Part shown: one piece after another, positions 44,901-52,457 of the stretch
Numbering within the stretch: the stretch's first letter is position 1
Layout: every line of letters starts with the position of its first letter
Assembly: GCA_964571235.1 (NCBI GenBank)
Contig: CAZNAI010000001.1
Span: 62,001 to 126,000 of the forward strand
DNA: 64,000 nucleotides
Source of the DNA: JACRAV01 sp964571235
Lineage (GTDB): Bacteria; Zixibacteria; MSB-5A5; GN15; FEB-12
Reading direction: 5' to 3'
Translations under genes and position numbers: made by a program
Notes under the pieces: generated by a model
Databases searched by the model: none
Seen by the model: only the letters and a program-made list of their open reading frames with translations
What the model was told of the DNA's origin: nothing

Positions 44901-47209
44901 GTGTCGGACCGCACTATGTCGACTTAGTTGTGACATCGACTGACGAGTCGGTTTGCGAGCCGAAGTTGAAAGTTGTCACCGTTTTTGTGAATGTCACTCG
45001 TCGTGCCTCGGCTGATACCGTGCTTGTGGAAAACAAGCCGGCGGTTCCGGGCCAGACAGTGGCTGTGCCGGTCAACTTTGTCAATTCGTGCGCACTTTCA
45101 TATGCTCAAGTATCGCTGAAGTTCGATTCGACGGCGTTACATCTCGTGGGAGTAACCTACGGCGGGTCCAAAGTCGACTACGTCACTGACAAGACAGAGA
45201 CAATTGACAATGGCGCCGGTACGGTGAGACTCACTTTCAACGTCAACGCGCAATCTCTGGTACCGGTCGGCTTTGGCAACTGGGCAACGCTTATGTTTGT
45301 CGTGCGTCCTGAAGCGAACGCCGGGTTTTATCCAATTATAGCCCGCGACAACGGCCCCGACACCTTGATCGCTAACCCGTGGTTTAAGAGAGATTGCGGT
45401 GGTGGTACCGAAGATCAACTTCCTGAATTCGTCTCAGGCGGCATCGTAGTCGATCAGCTTGAAAACGCAGTTTGCGGCTATGTAGTCGATCCGAATGGTG
45501 TCGAGATTCCTGGCGCGACTGTTCATCTCTTCGGAGATTTCCCGAATGGCTCGCCTGAAATGACCACCACCACCAGTGCCATCGGATCGTTCTTCTTCTC
45601 CGGTGTCACTTCGGTGCCGTTTGATCTGTATGCGTTCGCCAACGGATTCTATCCGAACACGGCGCTCGATCAGAATTTCAATGCCAAGGGTATCAAGATT
45701 GTTCTGACACCGCTTGGCCATGTCACCGCGACCTCGCAGTGGGTTGATTACTATTGCGACGTGAACACTTACTATCAAGCGGCCCTTCCGGTCGGTTCGG
45801 TTGTCGAAGCCAAGACACCCGGTGGCTTGCTGGTCGGTCAGTTTGTCGTGACCACCCCCGGTAAGTACGGCTTTATGCCGGTCTACCGCGCTAATAGCGA
45901 TTTCGGCGATGACGGCGCTCATACGGGCGATATCATCAGCTTCTTTGTCAACGGCGGTCAGGCGCTGGCTACCGGCAACACCACCTATCCCGACGCCTAC
46001 GATAAGGTGCAGGTCTGCCTTGAATACGGCGCGACCGTTACCAAAGAGTGCGTGCTGGAAGAGGGCTGGAACCTTATTTCGTGGAATGTGCAGACCAACT
46101 CGACGAGTATCACCGACGTGCTTGGTCCGTACATGAATTGCATCGATGTTATTCTCGGCTTTGAACAGGGTGGACTCACCTACGATCCGACTCTGCCGGA
46201 ATTCTCTACACTGTGGAGTGTCGATCATCTTTCCGGTTACTGGATCAAAGTGAAGCCCGGTTGCCAGGTGACGTTGCATCTTGAAGGTCTCCCGGTGCCG
46301 GTCGCCACTCCCATTCCGGTCACCCACGGTTGGAATCTGGTCAGTTACCTGCCGCAGTACAATTTCAATCCTGCGTATGCTCTCCAATCGATCTACGAGC
46401 ACCTGCTGTTCGCCTATGGATGGAACGGCGGTATCGAAGTCTTCCAGCCCGGCTCGGAATTCAACACCCTCACTTCGATGGGTACTTGTAACGGGTACTG
46501 GGTGAAGATCAATGCCGACGATACGCTGATCTATCCGGAGTTTGACGTAATGGCCGGTTGGATCGCTCCGCGTACGGTTGCGACCGACGATCAGTCGGTT
46601 GGCCGTGGCGACTATACCACTCCGAACTGGGTCAATCTGTATGCCTCCGATCTGAAGCTTGATGGCCGTACAATCGGCGCCGGTTCGGTGATTGAAGCCC
46701 ATTCGGCGATCACCAACGCCAAGGTTGGGTCGTTTACAATGACGGCTGAAGGCAAGTTCGGATTCATGCCGGTCTATGCCGACGCTAACAGCGCCGACTT
46801 AAAGCCGGGGGGTGAGTTCTATCTGACGGTCGACGGCGTCCGCGCCAACGAGACCTTCACCTGGACTTCCAACGGCGATCGGACAGTGGTAGCGTCGCTC
46901 AGTTCGGCCAATTCGTCGGGCACTCTGCCGGATGGATTCTCGCTGAACCAGAACTACCCGAACCCGTTCAACCCGACCACGACCATCAGCTTTGCGGTGC
47001 CAGTGGCTACCCGCGCCCGAATCGAGATTTATAACCTCCTCGGAGCGCTGATTGCCGTACCGTTCGATGACGCTGTCCTGGCCGGTGACCACCAAGTGGT
47101 CTGGGACGGCCGTAACCTGAATGGCGAGTCGGTCGCCTCAGGCGTCTACCTCTATAAACTGGTCTCCGACCGGTATTCAGAAGCACGTAAAATGATGCTC
47201 CTGAAATGA
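41990..47209 (+). CDS. Giant multidomain surface protein with type IX sorting domain
   Basis: 1739 residues from ATG 41990, which has AAAGGAGAAGGTG directly in front and opens the signal peptide MKRIALILVAMFAFTAVVAHA. In order: an unnamed domain (~20-215) shared with the 5'-truncated protein at 3-752; five ~92-residue Ig/cadherin-like repeats (~226-683; each with PVL.PIG and WTP...AG.Y.V.F.A.DG); three BACON-like repeats (~684-1005); a cohesin-like domain (~1005-1153); a carboxypeptidase-regulatory/CnaB-like domain (VCGYVVDPNGVEIPGATVHL); a GFMPVY module; two GWNLIS...GYW(I/V)K units; a second GFMPVY module (~1545-1638); and a type IX tail (NQNYPNPFNPTTTISF...GVYLYKLVS...KMMLLK). Likely anchored on the outer surface for adhesion. 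All repeats are extracellular types. Confidence 0.9.
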   Translation: MKRIALILVAMFAFTAVVAHADDSTFIRVTQVDGLWNTDTIKAGDTAKFYVMVGNRSSKMYNFSNGFRVYNRASKDAGAPGSGTAEWPSVYTAGVPGRVNFAAVRPRVGVLLDTLGFLSKANFQAVMSFNCWSCDGKLIDTIGLAGAASDVDQTAIAPLDSGLAWRFSIVTRKADHGKAICFDSINNFPPTNTWKWAPFQAPGAPNAFPDWSGPHCYWIFDPTATPNLAPVLAPIGNQTVNENQQIVVVANASDPDATTPAISASPLPSGASFIDNGNGTSQLTWTPNFNQAGVYNVLFVASDGALADSELVQITVNNVNRPPVLDPIGPQAIAEGSNLLFAISGNDPDGGGVVFGAAPLPAGATFDAINAEFNWTPGYDQAGSYDVWFTIADPVSVDSEKVTITVTNTNRPPVLAAIGAKGATVGANLSFSVSGSDPDGGFPALTASALANASLTDNGDGTGTFSFTPDAGQVGAQNVTFVASDGALADSEVVTITVTAVTNDAPTLDPIGGKSVAEGDQLQFFISGTDPNSDPLTFGTGPLPTGASFQVGAKSFFWQPGYDQAGEYDVIFFVSDGSLADSETVHITVTNTNRPPVLAAIGAKSVQVGQSLNFGVSASDVDGTIPALSISLLVNGSFTDNGNGTGSFGFTPDAGQVGVINVTFTATDGTLADSEVVAITVTPKSDFLVLSKDTLVYSAIVNSNPPTQTVDITKGSDNEIDYTASATAAWIELVGANGTTPSTLFVSINTTGLGVGPYHDSVKVQGTSVPDKWIQVYLTLTACPEVQVSKAAFADTIVAGEFSSVSDSIDVTSSGVPLNFEAQPSAGFSYVTAISTTPSKLHFSFSEQFNTPGTYQRCFTILAGAVDEQIACPSLKEVCVNIVVQAQPCVSIKTSDSLLSFTAVQGDTIATPNARNFTVSSSDGSRNFAFEVKSPVGVDWISFDTTGGNATVFSGTTPQAVPVQVRPALLGVGPHYVDLVVTSTDESVCEPKLKVVTVFVNVTRRASADTVLVENKPAVPGQTVAVPVNFVNSCALSYAQVSLKFDSTALHLVGVTYGGSKVDYVTDKTETIDNGAGTVRLTFNVNAQSLVPVGFGNWATLMFVVRPEANAGFYPIIARDNGPDTLIANPWFKRDCGGGTEDQLPEFVSGGIVVDQLENAVCGYVVDPNGVEIPGATVHLFGDFPNGSPEMTTTTSAIGSFFFSGVTSVPFDLYAFANGFYPNTALDQNFNAKGIKIVLTPLGHVTATSQWVDYYCDVNTYYQAALPVGSVVEAKTPGGLLVGQFVVTTPGKYGFMPVYRANSDFGDDGAHTGDIISFFVNGGQALATGNTTYPDAYDKVQVCLEYGATVTKECVLEEGWNLISWNVQTNSTSITDVLGPYMNCIDVILGFEQGGLTYDPTLPEFSTLWSVDHLSGYWIKVKPGCQVTLHLEGLPVPVATPIPVTHGWNLVSYLPQYNFNPAYALQSIYEHLLFAYGWNGGIEVFQPGSEFNTLTSMGTCNGYWVKINADDTLIYPEFDVMAGWIAPRTVATDDQSVGRGDYTTPNWVNLYASDLKLDGRTIGAGSVIEAHSAITNAKVGSFTMTAEGKFGFMPVYADANSADLKPGGEFYLTVDGVRANETFTWTSNGDRTVVASLSSANSSGTLPDGFSLNQNYPNPFNPTTTISFAVPVATRARIEIYNLLGALIAVPFDDAVLAGDHQVVWDGRNLNGESVASGVYLYKLVSDRYSEARKMMLLK

Positions 47210-47237
47210 CGATAGAGTAGATAGGAAATCTATTTTC

Positions 47238-47267
47238 GTCCGGTCCGGCGTAATAGCCGGGCCGGAC
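47238..47267 (+). other. Intercistronic stem-loop
   Basis: A 12-bp stem GTCCGGTCCGGC / GCCGGGCCGGAC (one wobble), loop GTAATA, between the two surface-protein genes. There is no U tract, so it may protect or process the mRNA and lower expression of the second gene rather than stop transcription. Confidence 0.55.
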
Positions 47268-47293
47268 ATACAGGCGGTGAAAGAGTGGAGAGA

Positions 47294-48325
47294 ATGAATA
47301 AGAAGATCCTTGGAATCGTGGTGACCCTGCTGGTGATGGCGACGGCGGCCAGCGCCGAAAACCTGCCGGTCCAGTACCTCACTCCGTATTTCACGGAGTT
47401 TTTTGATTCGACAACGACCTACAACGGCAATCCGGTGATGACAGGAAGTATCATCGAGGCCTACGACCCGACCAATCTGATGATCGGAAAGTGGCGCGTG
47501 ACTTCTGACGGCCGCTACGGTTTTATGAATGCCTATGGTGACGAACCGGGTACTCCGGGAGTCCACGAAGGTGCGTTGGCTGGCGATTCAATCAAGTTTA
47601 GAATAAATGGCCGCAACGCGACGGTGGTTTTGGGCGATCCGACATTTACCAACATGGCGATCAAGCAGGTTGAGCTGTCGGCTTCGGGAACAGTCGGTCT
47701 TTCGCTGGTTGAAGCGCCGATCGACCGGCTCGGTGTGCCGGGAGATACGCTTCAGTTTTCGGTGAAAGTTCGTAACGATGGCGACGGGCTGGATTTCTAT
47801 GGCGCTCACCTGAGCATGTCGATTCCCGGTTCTGATCCGTTTGGTTGGAAAGCTATCGAGCCGGATTCGGTTGTGTATGCTAACCCCGCGCAGGAAGTTT
47901 ATGTCTTTTTCTCGATTCGGGTGGCGACTTTTTCAGTCGATACGGTCAATAATATCATCTGGTCGGTCTTCTCAAATGTAGATACGTCGCAACATGTCAG
48001 CGGGAATTTCAATGTCTACATGACGCTTACCGATGTCGACGACCCGTCCGATGGACTGCCAAACTCGTTTGCGGTCTATCAGAACTACCCCAATCCGTTC
48101 AATCCGACCACGACAATTTCGTTTGCTCTCCCCCGCGCTCAGGCGACTTCGCTCTCGGTGTACAATGTGCTGGGGCAGGTTGTGTCAACTCAGGATTTGG
48201 GGACACTATCGGCGGGTGATCATGAAGTTGTTTTCAACGCCGAGAATCTATCGAGCGGCGTCTATTTTTATCGCGTGGAAACCGAAGACGGCAACAAGAT
48301 TCGCAAGATGGTACTGCTGAAATAG
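47294..48325 (+). CDS. Secreted protein with GFMPVY-type module and type IX sorting domain
   Basis: 343 residues from ATG 47294; GTG 47285 is three codons earlier. Signal peptide MNKKILGIVVTLLVMATAASA. Residues ~22-130 carry a third copy of the module seen twice in the preceding protein (TGSIIEAYDPTNLMIGKWRV, SDGRYGFMNAYGDE). A beta-sandwich follows (LQFSVKVRNDGDGLDFYGAHL, in parts), then the sorting tail NYPNPFNPTTTISFALP, GVYFYRVE, KMVLLK. Probably exported by a type IX system and fixed to the surface alongside its neighbour. Function unknown. A strong terminator follows. Confidence 0.88.
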   Translation: MNKKILGIVVTLLVMATAASAENLPVQYLTPYFTEFFDSTTTYNGNPVMTGSIIEAYDPTNLMIGKWRVTSDGRYGFMNAYGDEPGTPGVHEGALAGDSIKFRINGRNATVVLGDPTFTNMAIKQVELSASGTVGLSLVEAPIDRLGVPGDTLQFSVKVRNDGDGLDFYGAHLSMSIPGSDPFGWKAIEPDSVVYANPAQEVYVFFSIRVATFSVDTVNNIIWSVFSNVDTSQHVSGNFNVYMTLTDVDDPSDGLPNSFAVYQNYPNPFNPTTTISFALPRAQATSLSVYNVLGQVVSTQDLGTLSAGDHEVVFNAENLSSGVYFYRVETEDGNKIRKMVLLK

Positions 48326-48347
48326 CCGCGTTCGGCTCACCTATTTG

Positions 48348-48378
48348 AAAGACTCCGGCGATTGCCGGGGTCTTTTTT
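48348..48378 (+). terminator. Intrinsic terminator of the surface-protein operon
   Basis: A 12-bp stem AAAGACTCCGGC / GCCGGGGTCTTT (one wobble), loop GATT, then further T residues to about 48380. Confidence 0.92.
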
Positions 48379-48512
48379 TTCTGTCGCGGCACAAGCCGGT
48401 TGCCGATATTGGGGATTATTGGACTTGCAGGATTCACGTTTAGGCGTTTTTATACCGGTCGCACAAACGAGATTCCAGACCGAAGAAGAAGGTACAACTG
48501 CCCAAGCTTAAA

Positions 48513-49496
48513 GTGATAGGTCTTACCGACCGCGGCCTCGTTCGTCAGGGGAATGAGGACTACATTCATGTCGACGAATCCAATCAGGTGTTCGCTGTGT
48601 GCGATGGCATGGGCGGACATCAGGCGGGCGAGATTGCGTCGATGACCGCGGCCCAGACGTTAGAGGCGGCCTTTTCTCACTTTTCGAAGGGCATTCTTGA
48701 CGACCCTCGTCTGGCTTTGGGGCGCACTCTCCCTTTCAGCGCCGATCTGTTGGTGAAATCGGTCCGGCTGGCAAATCGGGCCGTGGCTATGCAGGCGGCG
48801 GGGAACCGTGAATTGTCGGGGATGGGGACGACAATAGTGTCGGTCGCATTTGAAGCCGATGTGATGGCCATTGCCCACGTGGGCGACAGCCGCGCTTATA
48901 AATTCGATCATCAGCGACTGGAACCGCTTACCCGCGATCACTCCTGGGTCGCTGAGATGCAGAGGACCCACAATCTGACTGATGAAGAAGCCAGCCAATT
49001 GGTCGGCAGAAATGTCATTACTCGGGCGCTGGGAGTCAAAGATGTCGTGGAAGTCGATCTGAGTATTGTGAAGATCAAGACGGGCGACATTTTCATACTC
49101 TGCTCCGATGGGCTATGCGGGTACGCCGATGATGACGAAATCAAGGCGGTAGCGCGACGGACTCCCGATGACATAGCCAAAATCGCCGCGAATCTCGTCC
49201 AGATGGCCAATGACCGAGGGGGTGCGGATAATGTCTCGGTGGTGGTCATCGAAGTGCAGGAGGTCTCGGAATCGCCGCTACCAGAGGTATCGGCTATAAC
49301 CTTCCCTTCGGAGTCGGAAGAGCAACGAGGGGCGGAGGATGAATGGCTGGGGCGTTTTCAAAGTCGCGGCCAAAACTCGCCAAAAGAAGTAGACAAACCT
49401 CAGGGCGGACCGCCCAACAATCGAATCATTCTTGCTGTAATACTGGTTTTTGCCGCAACCGCGCTGGCGGTCGTCTTTTTTGCCACCCGGCATTGA
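48513..49496 (+). CDS. PP2C-type serine/threonine phosphatase with C-terminal membrane anchor
   Basis: 327 residues from GTG 48513. Metal-binding aspartates sit in QGNEDY, VCDGMGGHQAGE, CSDGLCGY and GGADNVSVVVIE; HVGDSRAY is also intact. Dephosphorylates Ser/Thr, usually opposite a Hanks-type kinase, which is not in the window. A Glu/Gln-rich linker leads to one membrane segment at the end (IILAVILVFAATALAVVFF). The GTG has no ribosome site and lies inside the conserved start (LPKLKVIGLTDRG); a CTG at 48498, five codons upstream and preceded by GAAGAAGG, fits homologues better and may be the true start. Confidence 0.92.
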   Translation: MIGLTDRGLVRQGNEDYIHVDESNQVFAVCDGMGGHQAGEIASMTAAQTLEAAFSHFSKGILDDPRLALGRTLPFSADLLVKSVRLANRAVAMQAAGNRELSGMGTTIVSVAFEADVMAIAHVGDSRAYKFDHQRLEPLTRDHSWVAEMQRTHNLTDEEASQLVGRNVITRALGVKDVVEVDLSIVKIKTGDIFILCSDGLCGYADDDEIKAVARRTPDDIAKIAANLVQMANDRGGADNVSVVVIEVQEVSESPLPEVSAITFPSESEEQRGAEDEWLGRFQSRGQNSPKEVDKPQGGPPNNRIILAVILVFAATALAVVFFATRH

Positions 49497-49561
49497 CTCG
49501 TTCGCCGCTTACTACCGCAAATATCTCGAATTTGATACTGTGGTGGGAACAGATAATCAGG

Positions 49562-49590
49562 TTGACATGCCCTGTCGGGGCAGATAATTT
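49562..49590 (+). promoter_or_regulatory. Promoter of tRNA-Arg
   Basis: TTGACA (49562-49567), 17-nt spacer, TAATTT (49585-49590), about 20 nt before the tRNA. Both elements and spacing are near ideal. Confidence 0.75.
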
Positions 49591-49611
49591 GTGGTTTCCA
49601 TCACGCGATAT

Positions 49612-49685
<74 letters not shown>

Positions 49686-49726
49686 CTTTCTATTTCGGGA
49701 GGCGTTTGAAGCAGTCTGGGACGCAG

Positions 49727-50533
49727 TTACCCACGCGAACTCAATAGAACTGAAGTCAGCCGCCCTTGTACCTTGCCATTGCGCTGGAGCAGTTTCATTG
49801 CGTACCACGCGGCCAGCGACATTCCCAACATCTCGCCGCCGTCTTCAATGACCACCACGATCAACGACACTTTCCAGTTGATTTCGTAGAGGAAGTGGAG
49901 CGAGTCAACGAATACGCCAAAGAAAATGATCACCGCCAGAATGCCAAAGAGGTGCCAACTGGCTCTCCTAAAGTCGACCGATCCAAGCCAGTGGCAAATC
50001 ACGGTGCCCATGAGAATGAATCCACCGGTTACTGCCTCCGCGGCGATCTCTCCGAAGTCCTGACCCCGCAGGCCCAAGTGGGCCGACAGATCAAGTCCTT
50101 CTACCAAATCTGCACCGATCAGTTCATGGAGGCTGAGTGAATCATCGATAAGTAGAAAACAAAACAGAGCGGACCAGGCCAGATAGCGGAATTCGCGGGC
50201 GCGAAAGGCAACAATGAAGAGGGCGAGTGCTACCCAGGCTTCCTTGACATACTGGTAGAATTCCGGATATCCGCCGTCCAGATACAACGCAAACATCGGG
50301 TATGTATCCAACGATCCGGTCAGCCGCAGAGTCACATGAGCCAGAATGAAAGCGACGTCGCCGGCGAGCAGAAACAATGGCAGATACAGGAAAATCGACT
50401 TATCACTTATTTGGCCGGATTGATACCTGCCAGACCTATTGCCACCTGAAGCAAAGCTCTGCCGATTGCAATCCGACAGAGGAGCCTTTCCCTTCTCTGC
50501 GACGGTTCTTGAAAATTGACGAAGTGAAAACAT
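49727..50533 (-). CDS. Polytopic membrane protein, last gene of the chemotaxis operon
   Basis: 268 residues from ATG 50533, chosen over the longer frame because GAGGGAAAG precedes it. About six membrane segments (FLYLPLFLLAGDVAFILAHV, AWVALALFIVAF, LAWSALFCFLLIDD, AVTGGFILMGTVICHWL, FGILAVIIFFGVFVDSLHFL, VSLIVVVIEDGGEMLGMSLA). Acidic and His residues sit inside or beside them (LLIDDSLSLHE, DSLHFLYE, IEDGGEMLG), a pattern suggesting a metal or proton site. Family not recognised. It starts 16 nt after the cheB stop, so it is probably cotranscribed with the chemotaxis genes. Confidence 0.78.
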   Translation of the reverse strand: MFSLRQFSRTVAEKGKAPLSDCNRQSFASGGNRSGRYQSGQISDKSIFLYLPLFLLAGDVAFILAHVTLRLTGSLDTYPMFALYLDGGYPEFYQYVKEAWVALALFIVAFRAREFRYLAWSALFCFLLIDDSLSLHELIGADLVEGLDLSAHLGLRGQDFGEIAAEAVTGGFILMGTVICHWLGSVDFRRASWHLFGILAVIIFFGVFVDSLHFLYEINWKVSLIVVVIEDGGEMLGMSLAAWYAMKLLQRNGKVQGRLTSVLLSSRG

Positions 50534-50549
50534 CGCGCACTTTCCCTCG

Positions 50550-51599
50550 TCAAAGAGTAACCATCGCGGAGGCCGACACCCGGCTGATGATTCCACCGGC
50601 AATTCTGTCAAGACTAAGCACTGCCTCTGCGGCCCCCAATTTGATTGCCTCTTTTGGCATGCCGAAGACAACTGACGAAGCTTCATCCTGCGCGATTGTC
50701 ATCGCGCCGTTCTGATGCATTTCAAGCAATCCGGCGGCGCCATCGCCGCCCATGCCTGTCAAAATCACGCCGAGCGCATTGGCCCCAGCGTAGCGGGCCA
50801 CCGACTTAAAGAGCACATCGACTGACGGTTTGTGCCTGTTGACGCGTGGTCCATCTTTGATCTGAACCTGGTACTTTGCGCCTGACCGGACCAGAAGCAT
50901 GTGGTGATTTCCCGGCGCAATGAGCGCCAAGCCAGGAATGACAGAGTCACCATCGACCGCCTCACGGACTTCCATTTCGCAAATGTCATTCAGGCGATCG
51001 GCGAATGCTTTGGTGAAGTTCTCGGGCATGTGTTGAACAATGACAATCGGCGGGCAATTGGCCGGCATTTCCTCAAGGACCTTTTGGAGCGCCTGCGTGC
51101 CGCCTGTCGAGGCGCCGATAGCGACAATCTTGTCGGTAGTGCGAAGGAGCGAATGGCGAACGGGGCGCACCGTTGCCGTTTCATGGGCCTCGGTGATGGC
51201 CGTAACTTTAACCATCGCCGCGGCTTTGATCTTCTCGATCAAATCAACTGCCATATCTCCGACAGTATACGATTCGCCGGGCTTGCACATGACATCTACC
51301 GCTCCGGCCTCCAGTGCTTCCATCGCCACCTTGCCACCGTTGGTCGTGAGCGACGAGACGACAATTATCGGCAGTGGGTAGTGCTTCATCAGTCGACGCA
51401 GGAACGTGATCCCGTCCATCCGCGGCATCTCGACATCGAGAGTGATTACATCCGGCTTAAGAGCTATAATCATGTCGCGGGCAACGAATGGATTGGGCGC
51501 GGCACCGACGACGTCAATGGCGGGATCGCGCTCCAGTTCGGAAGTAAATATCTTTCGAACGACCGCGGAATCATCAACTATGAGTACTTTGATGCTCAT
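50550..51599 (-). CDS. cheB: Chemotaxis methylesterase/deamidase CheB
   Basis: 349 residues from ATG 51599 (a GTG at 51617 is possible). Receiver domain with acidic pocket VDDS and phospho-Asp in ITLDVEMPRMDG, linker, then the methylesterase domain with the catalytic triad Ser (GASTGGTQAL), His (VQHMPENF) and Asp (GMGGDGAAG). Removes methyl groups from receptor glutamates and deamidates glutamines; activated by CheA. Its start lies inside the preceding cheC-like gene (26-nt overlap). Confidence 0.96.
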   Translation of the reverse strand: MSIKVLIVDDSAVVRKIFTSELERDPAIDVVGAAPNPFVARDMIIALKPDVITLDVEMPRMDGITFLRRLMKHYPLPIIVVSSLTTNGGKVAMEALEAGAVDVMCKPGESYTVGDMAVDLIEKIKAAAMVKVTAITEAHETATVRPVRHSLLRTTDKIVAIGASTGGTQALQKVLEEMPANCPPIVIVQHMPENFTKAFADRLNDICEMEVREAVDGDSVIPGLALIAPGNHHMLLVRSGAKYQVQIKDGPRVNRHKPSVDVLFKSVARYAGANALGVILTGMGGDGAAGLLEMHQNGAMTIAQDEASSVVFGMPKEAIKLGAAEAVLSLDRIAGGIISRVSASAMVTL

Positions 51600-52071
51600 G
51601 TACAGTTCCAACCTCACAAAGAATGGCGATCACCGGGCGATTGTCTACCATAACACAGACATAGTCATTTGCATCAAGAGTGGTAAAGAACTCTTCAGAC
51701 GGCAATTCAACGGCGTCGGGGGCGGAGAGATTGATAACGGCCTTTGTACCGAATAATTCGGTAAGTAGTTGGCCGGTGACCATGTTGGCAATTTCTTTGC
51801 CGGCGTCGATGCGGATTTCATCGCTGGCGCACTCTTCCGGCTCGCATCCGAGCATGTTCATCGCGAATTCGCCGCACAAGTCTTTTGGTACAACGAGAAT
51901 CGTCTGGCCGGTGTGGGCACCGTCGAAGTTCAGTGATACTTTCACGAAGCTGAGAGAGTAGGGATCGATACGGGACAATTCACCGCTTTCGTCCGTGAAG
52001 ATGAAAGCCGCCTGCTCCAGAACGCGGTTTACCACCTGCAATAGTATGTCTTTATGATTAGGGTTATTCAT
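51574..52071 (-). CDS. CheC/CheX-like chemotaxis phosphatase
   Basis: 165 residues. The C-terminal half has the Glu/Asn pattern of CheC-CheX-FliY phosphatases, IRIDAGKEIANMVTGQLLTEL, which acts on CheY-P; only one such helix is obvious, as in CheX. The N-terminal half is less conserved. It differs clearly from the second CheX at 55014. Preceded by GGGAG and overlapping the upstream cheY by 8 nt, suggesting it acts on that CheY. CheX-like is likelier than CheC; I leave the symbol empty. Confidence 0.82.
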   Translation of the reverse strand: MNNPNHKDILLQVVNRVLEQAAFIFTDESGELSRIDPYSLSFVKVSLNFDGAHTGQTILVVPKDLCGEFAMNMLGCEPEECASDEIRIDAGKEIANMVTGQLLTELFGTKAVINLSAPDAVELPSEEFFTTLDANDYVCVMVDNRPVIAILCEVGTVHEHQSTHS

Positions 52072-52450
52072 TGGTTACTCCCAGCACGCGTGAAATGGCT
52101 TCGCTGATGAGCTCGGGTGTAAACGGCTTGCGCACATACTCGCGAACCCCTTGTTCCTTGAGCTGGGCAATCCGCTCCTCGCTTCCGTCGGTCGAGATGA
52201 CGATCACCGGGATAGTCTTGATCATGCCGTCGCCGGCCATTGCCTCGACGAGTTGAAGTCCGGTCATGTCCGGCATGTTCAGGTCGGTCATGACCAGATC
52301 GACCCAGTTGTTCTTGAGTTTCTCAAGTGCATCGCGACCGTTGACCGCAAGCAATATCTCGCCGAGTTCCAGATCGGTCATCTTGAGTGTTTTGACGAGC
52401 ATCGAACGCATCGTCTGGGAATCGTCGACCACGAGAATTGTGTACGACAT
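52064..52450 (-). CDS. cheY: CheY-type response regulator (distal copy)
   Basis: 128 residues, a stand-alone receiver. Acidic pocket VVDDS, phospho-acceptor in LVMTDLNMPDMTG, conserved Thr/Ser position in VIVISTDGSEE, and Lys in YVRKPFTPE. Phosphorylated by CheA and, in flagellated cells, binds the motor; in others it may drive a pilus or other output. Strong ribosome site GGGGAGGTAAG. Sits between the HDOD gene (7-nt gap) and the CheX-like gene (8-nt overlap). Confidence 0.94.
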   Translation of the reverse strand: MSYTILVVDDSQTMRSMLVKTLKMTDLELGEILLAVNGRDALEKLKNNWVDLVMTDLNMPDMTGLQLVEAMAGDGMIKTIPVIVISTDGSEERIAQLKEQGVREYVRKPFTPELISEAISRVLGVTNE

Positions 52451-52457
52451 GTATTTC

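Noticed and set aside
45434..46702. 422-codon open frame on the minus strand
   Set aside because: Antisense shadow of the giant surface protein; no motifs, no ribosome site, and the plus-strand frame contains readable repeat domains.
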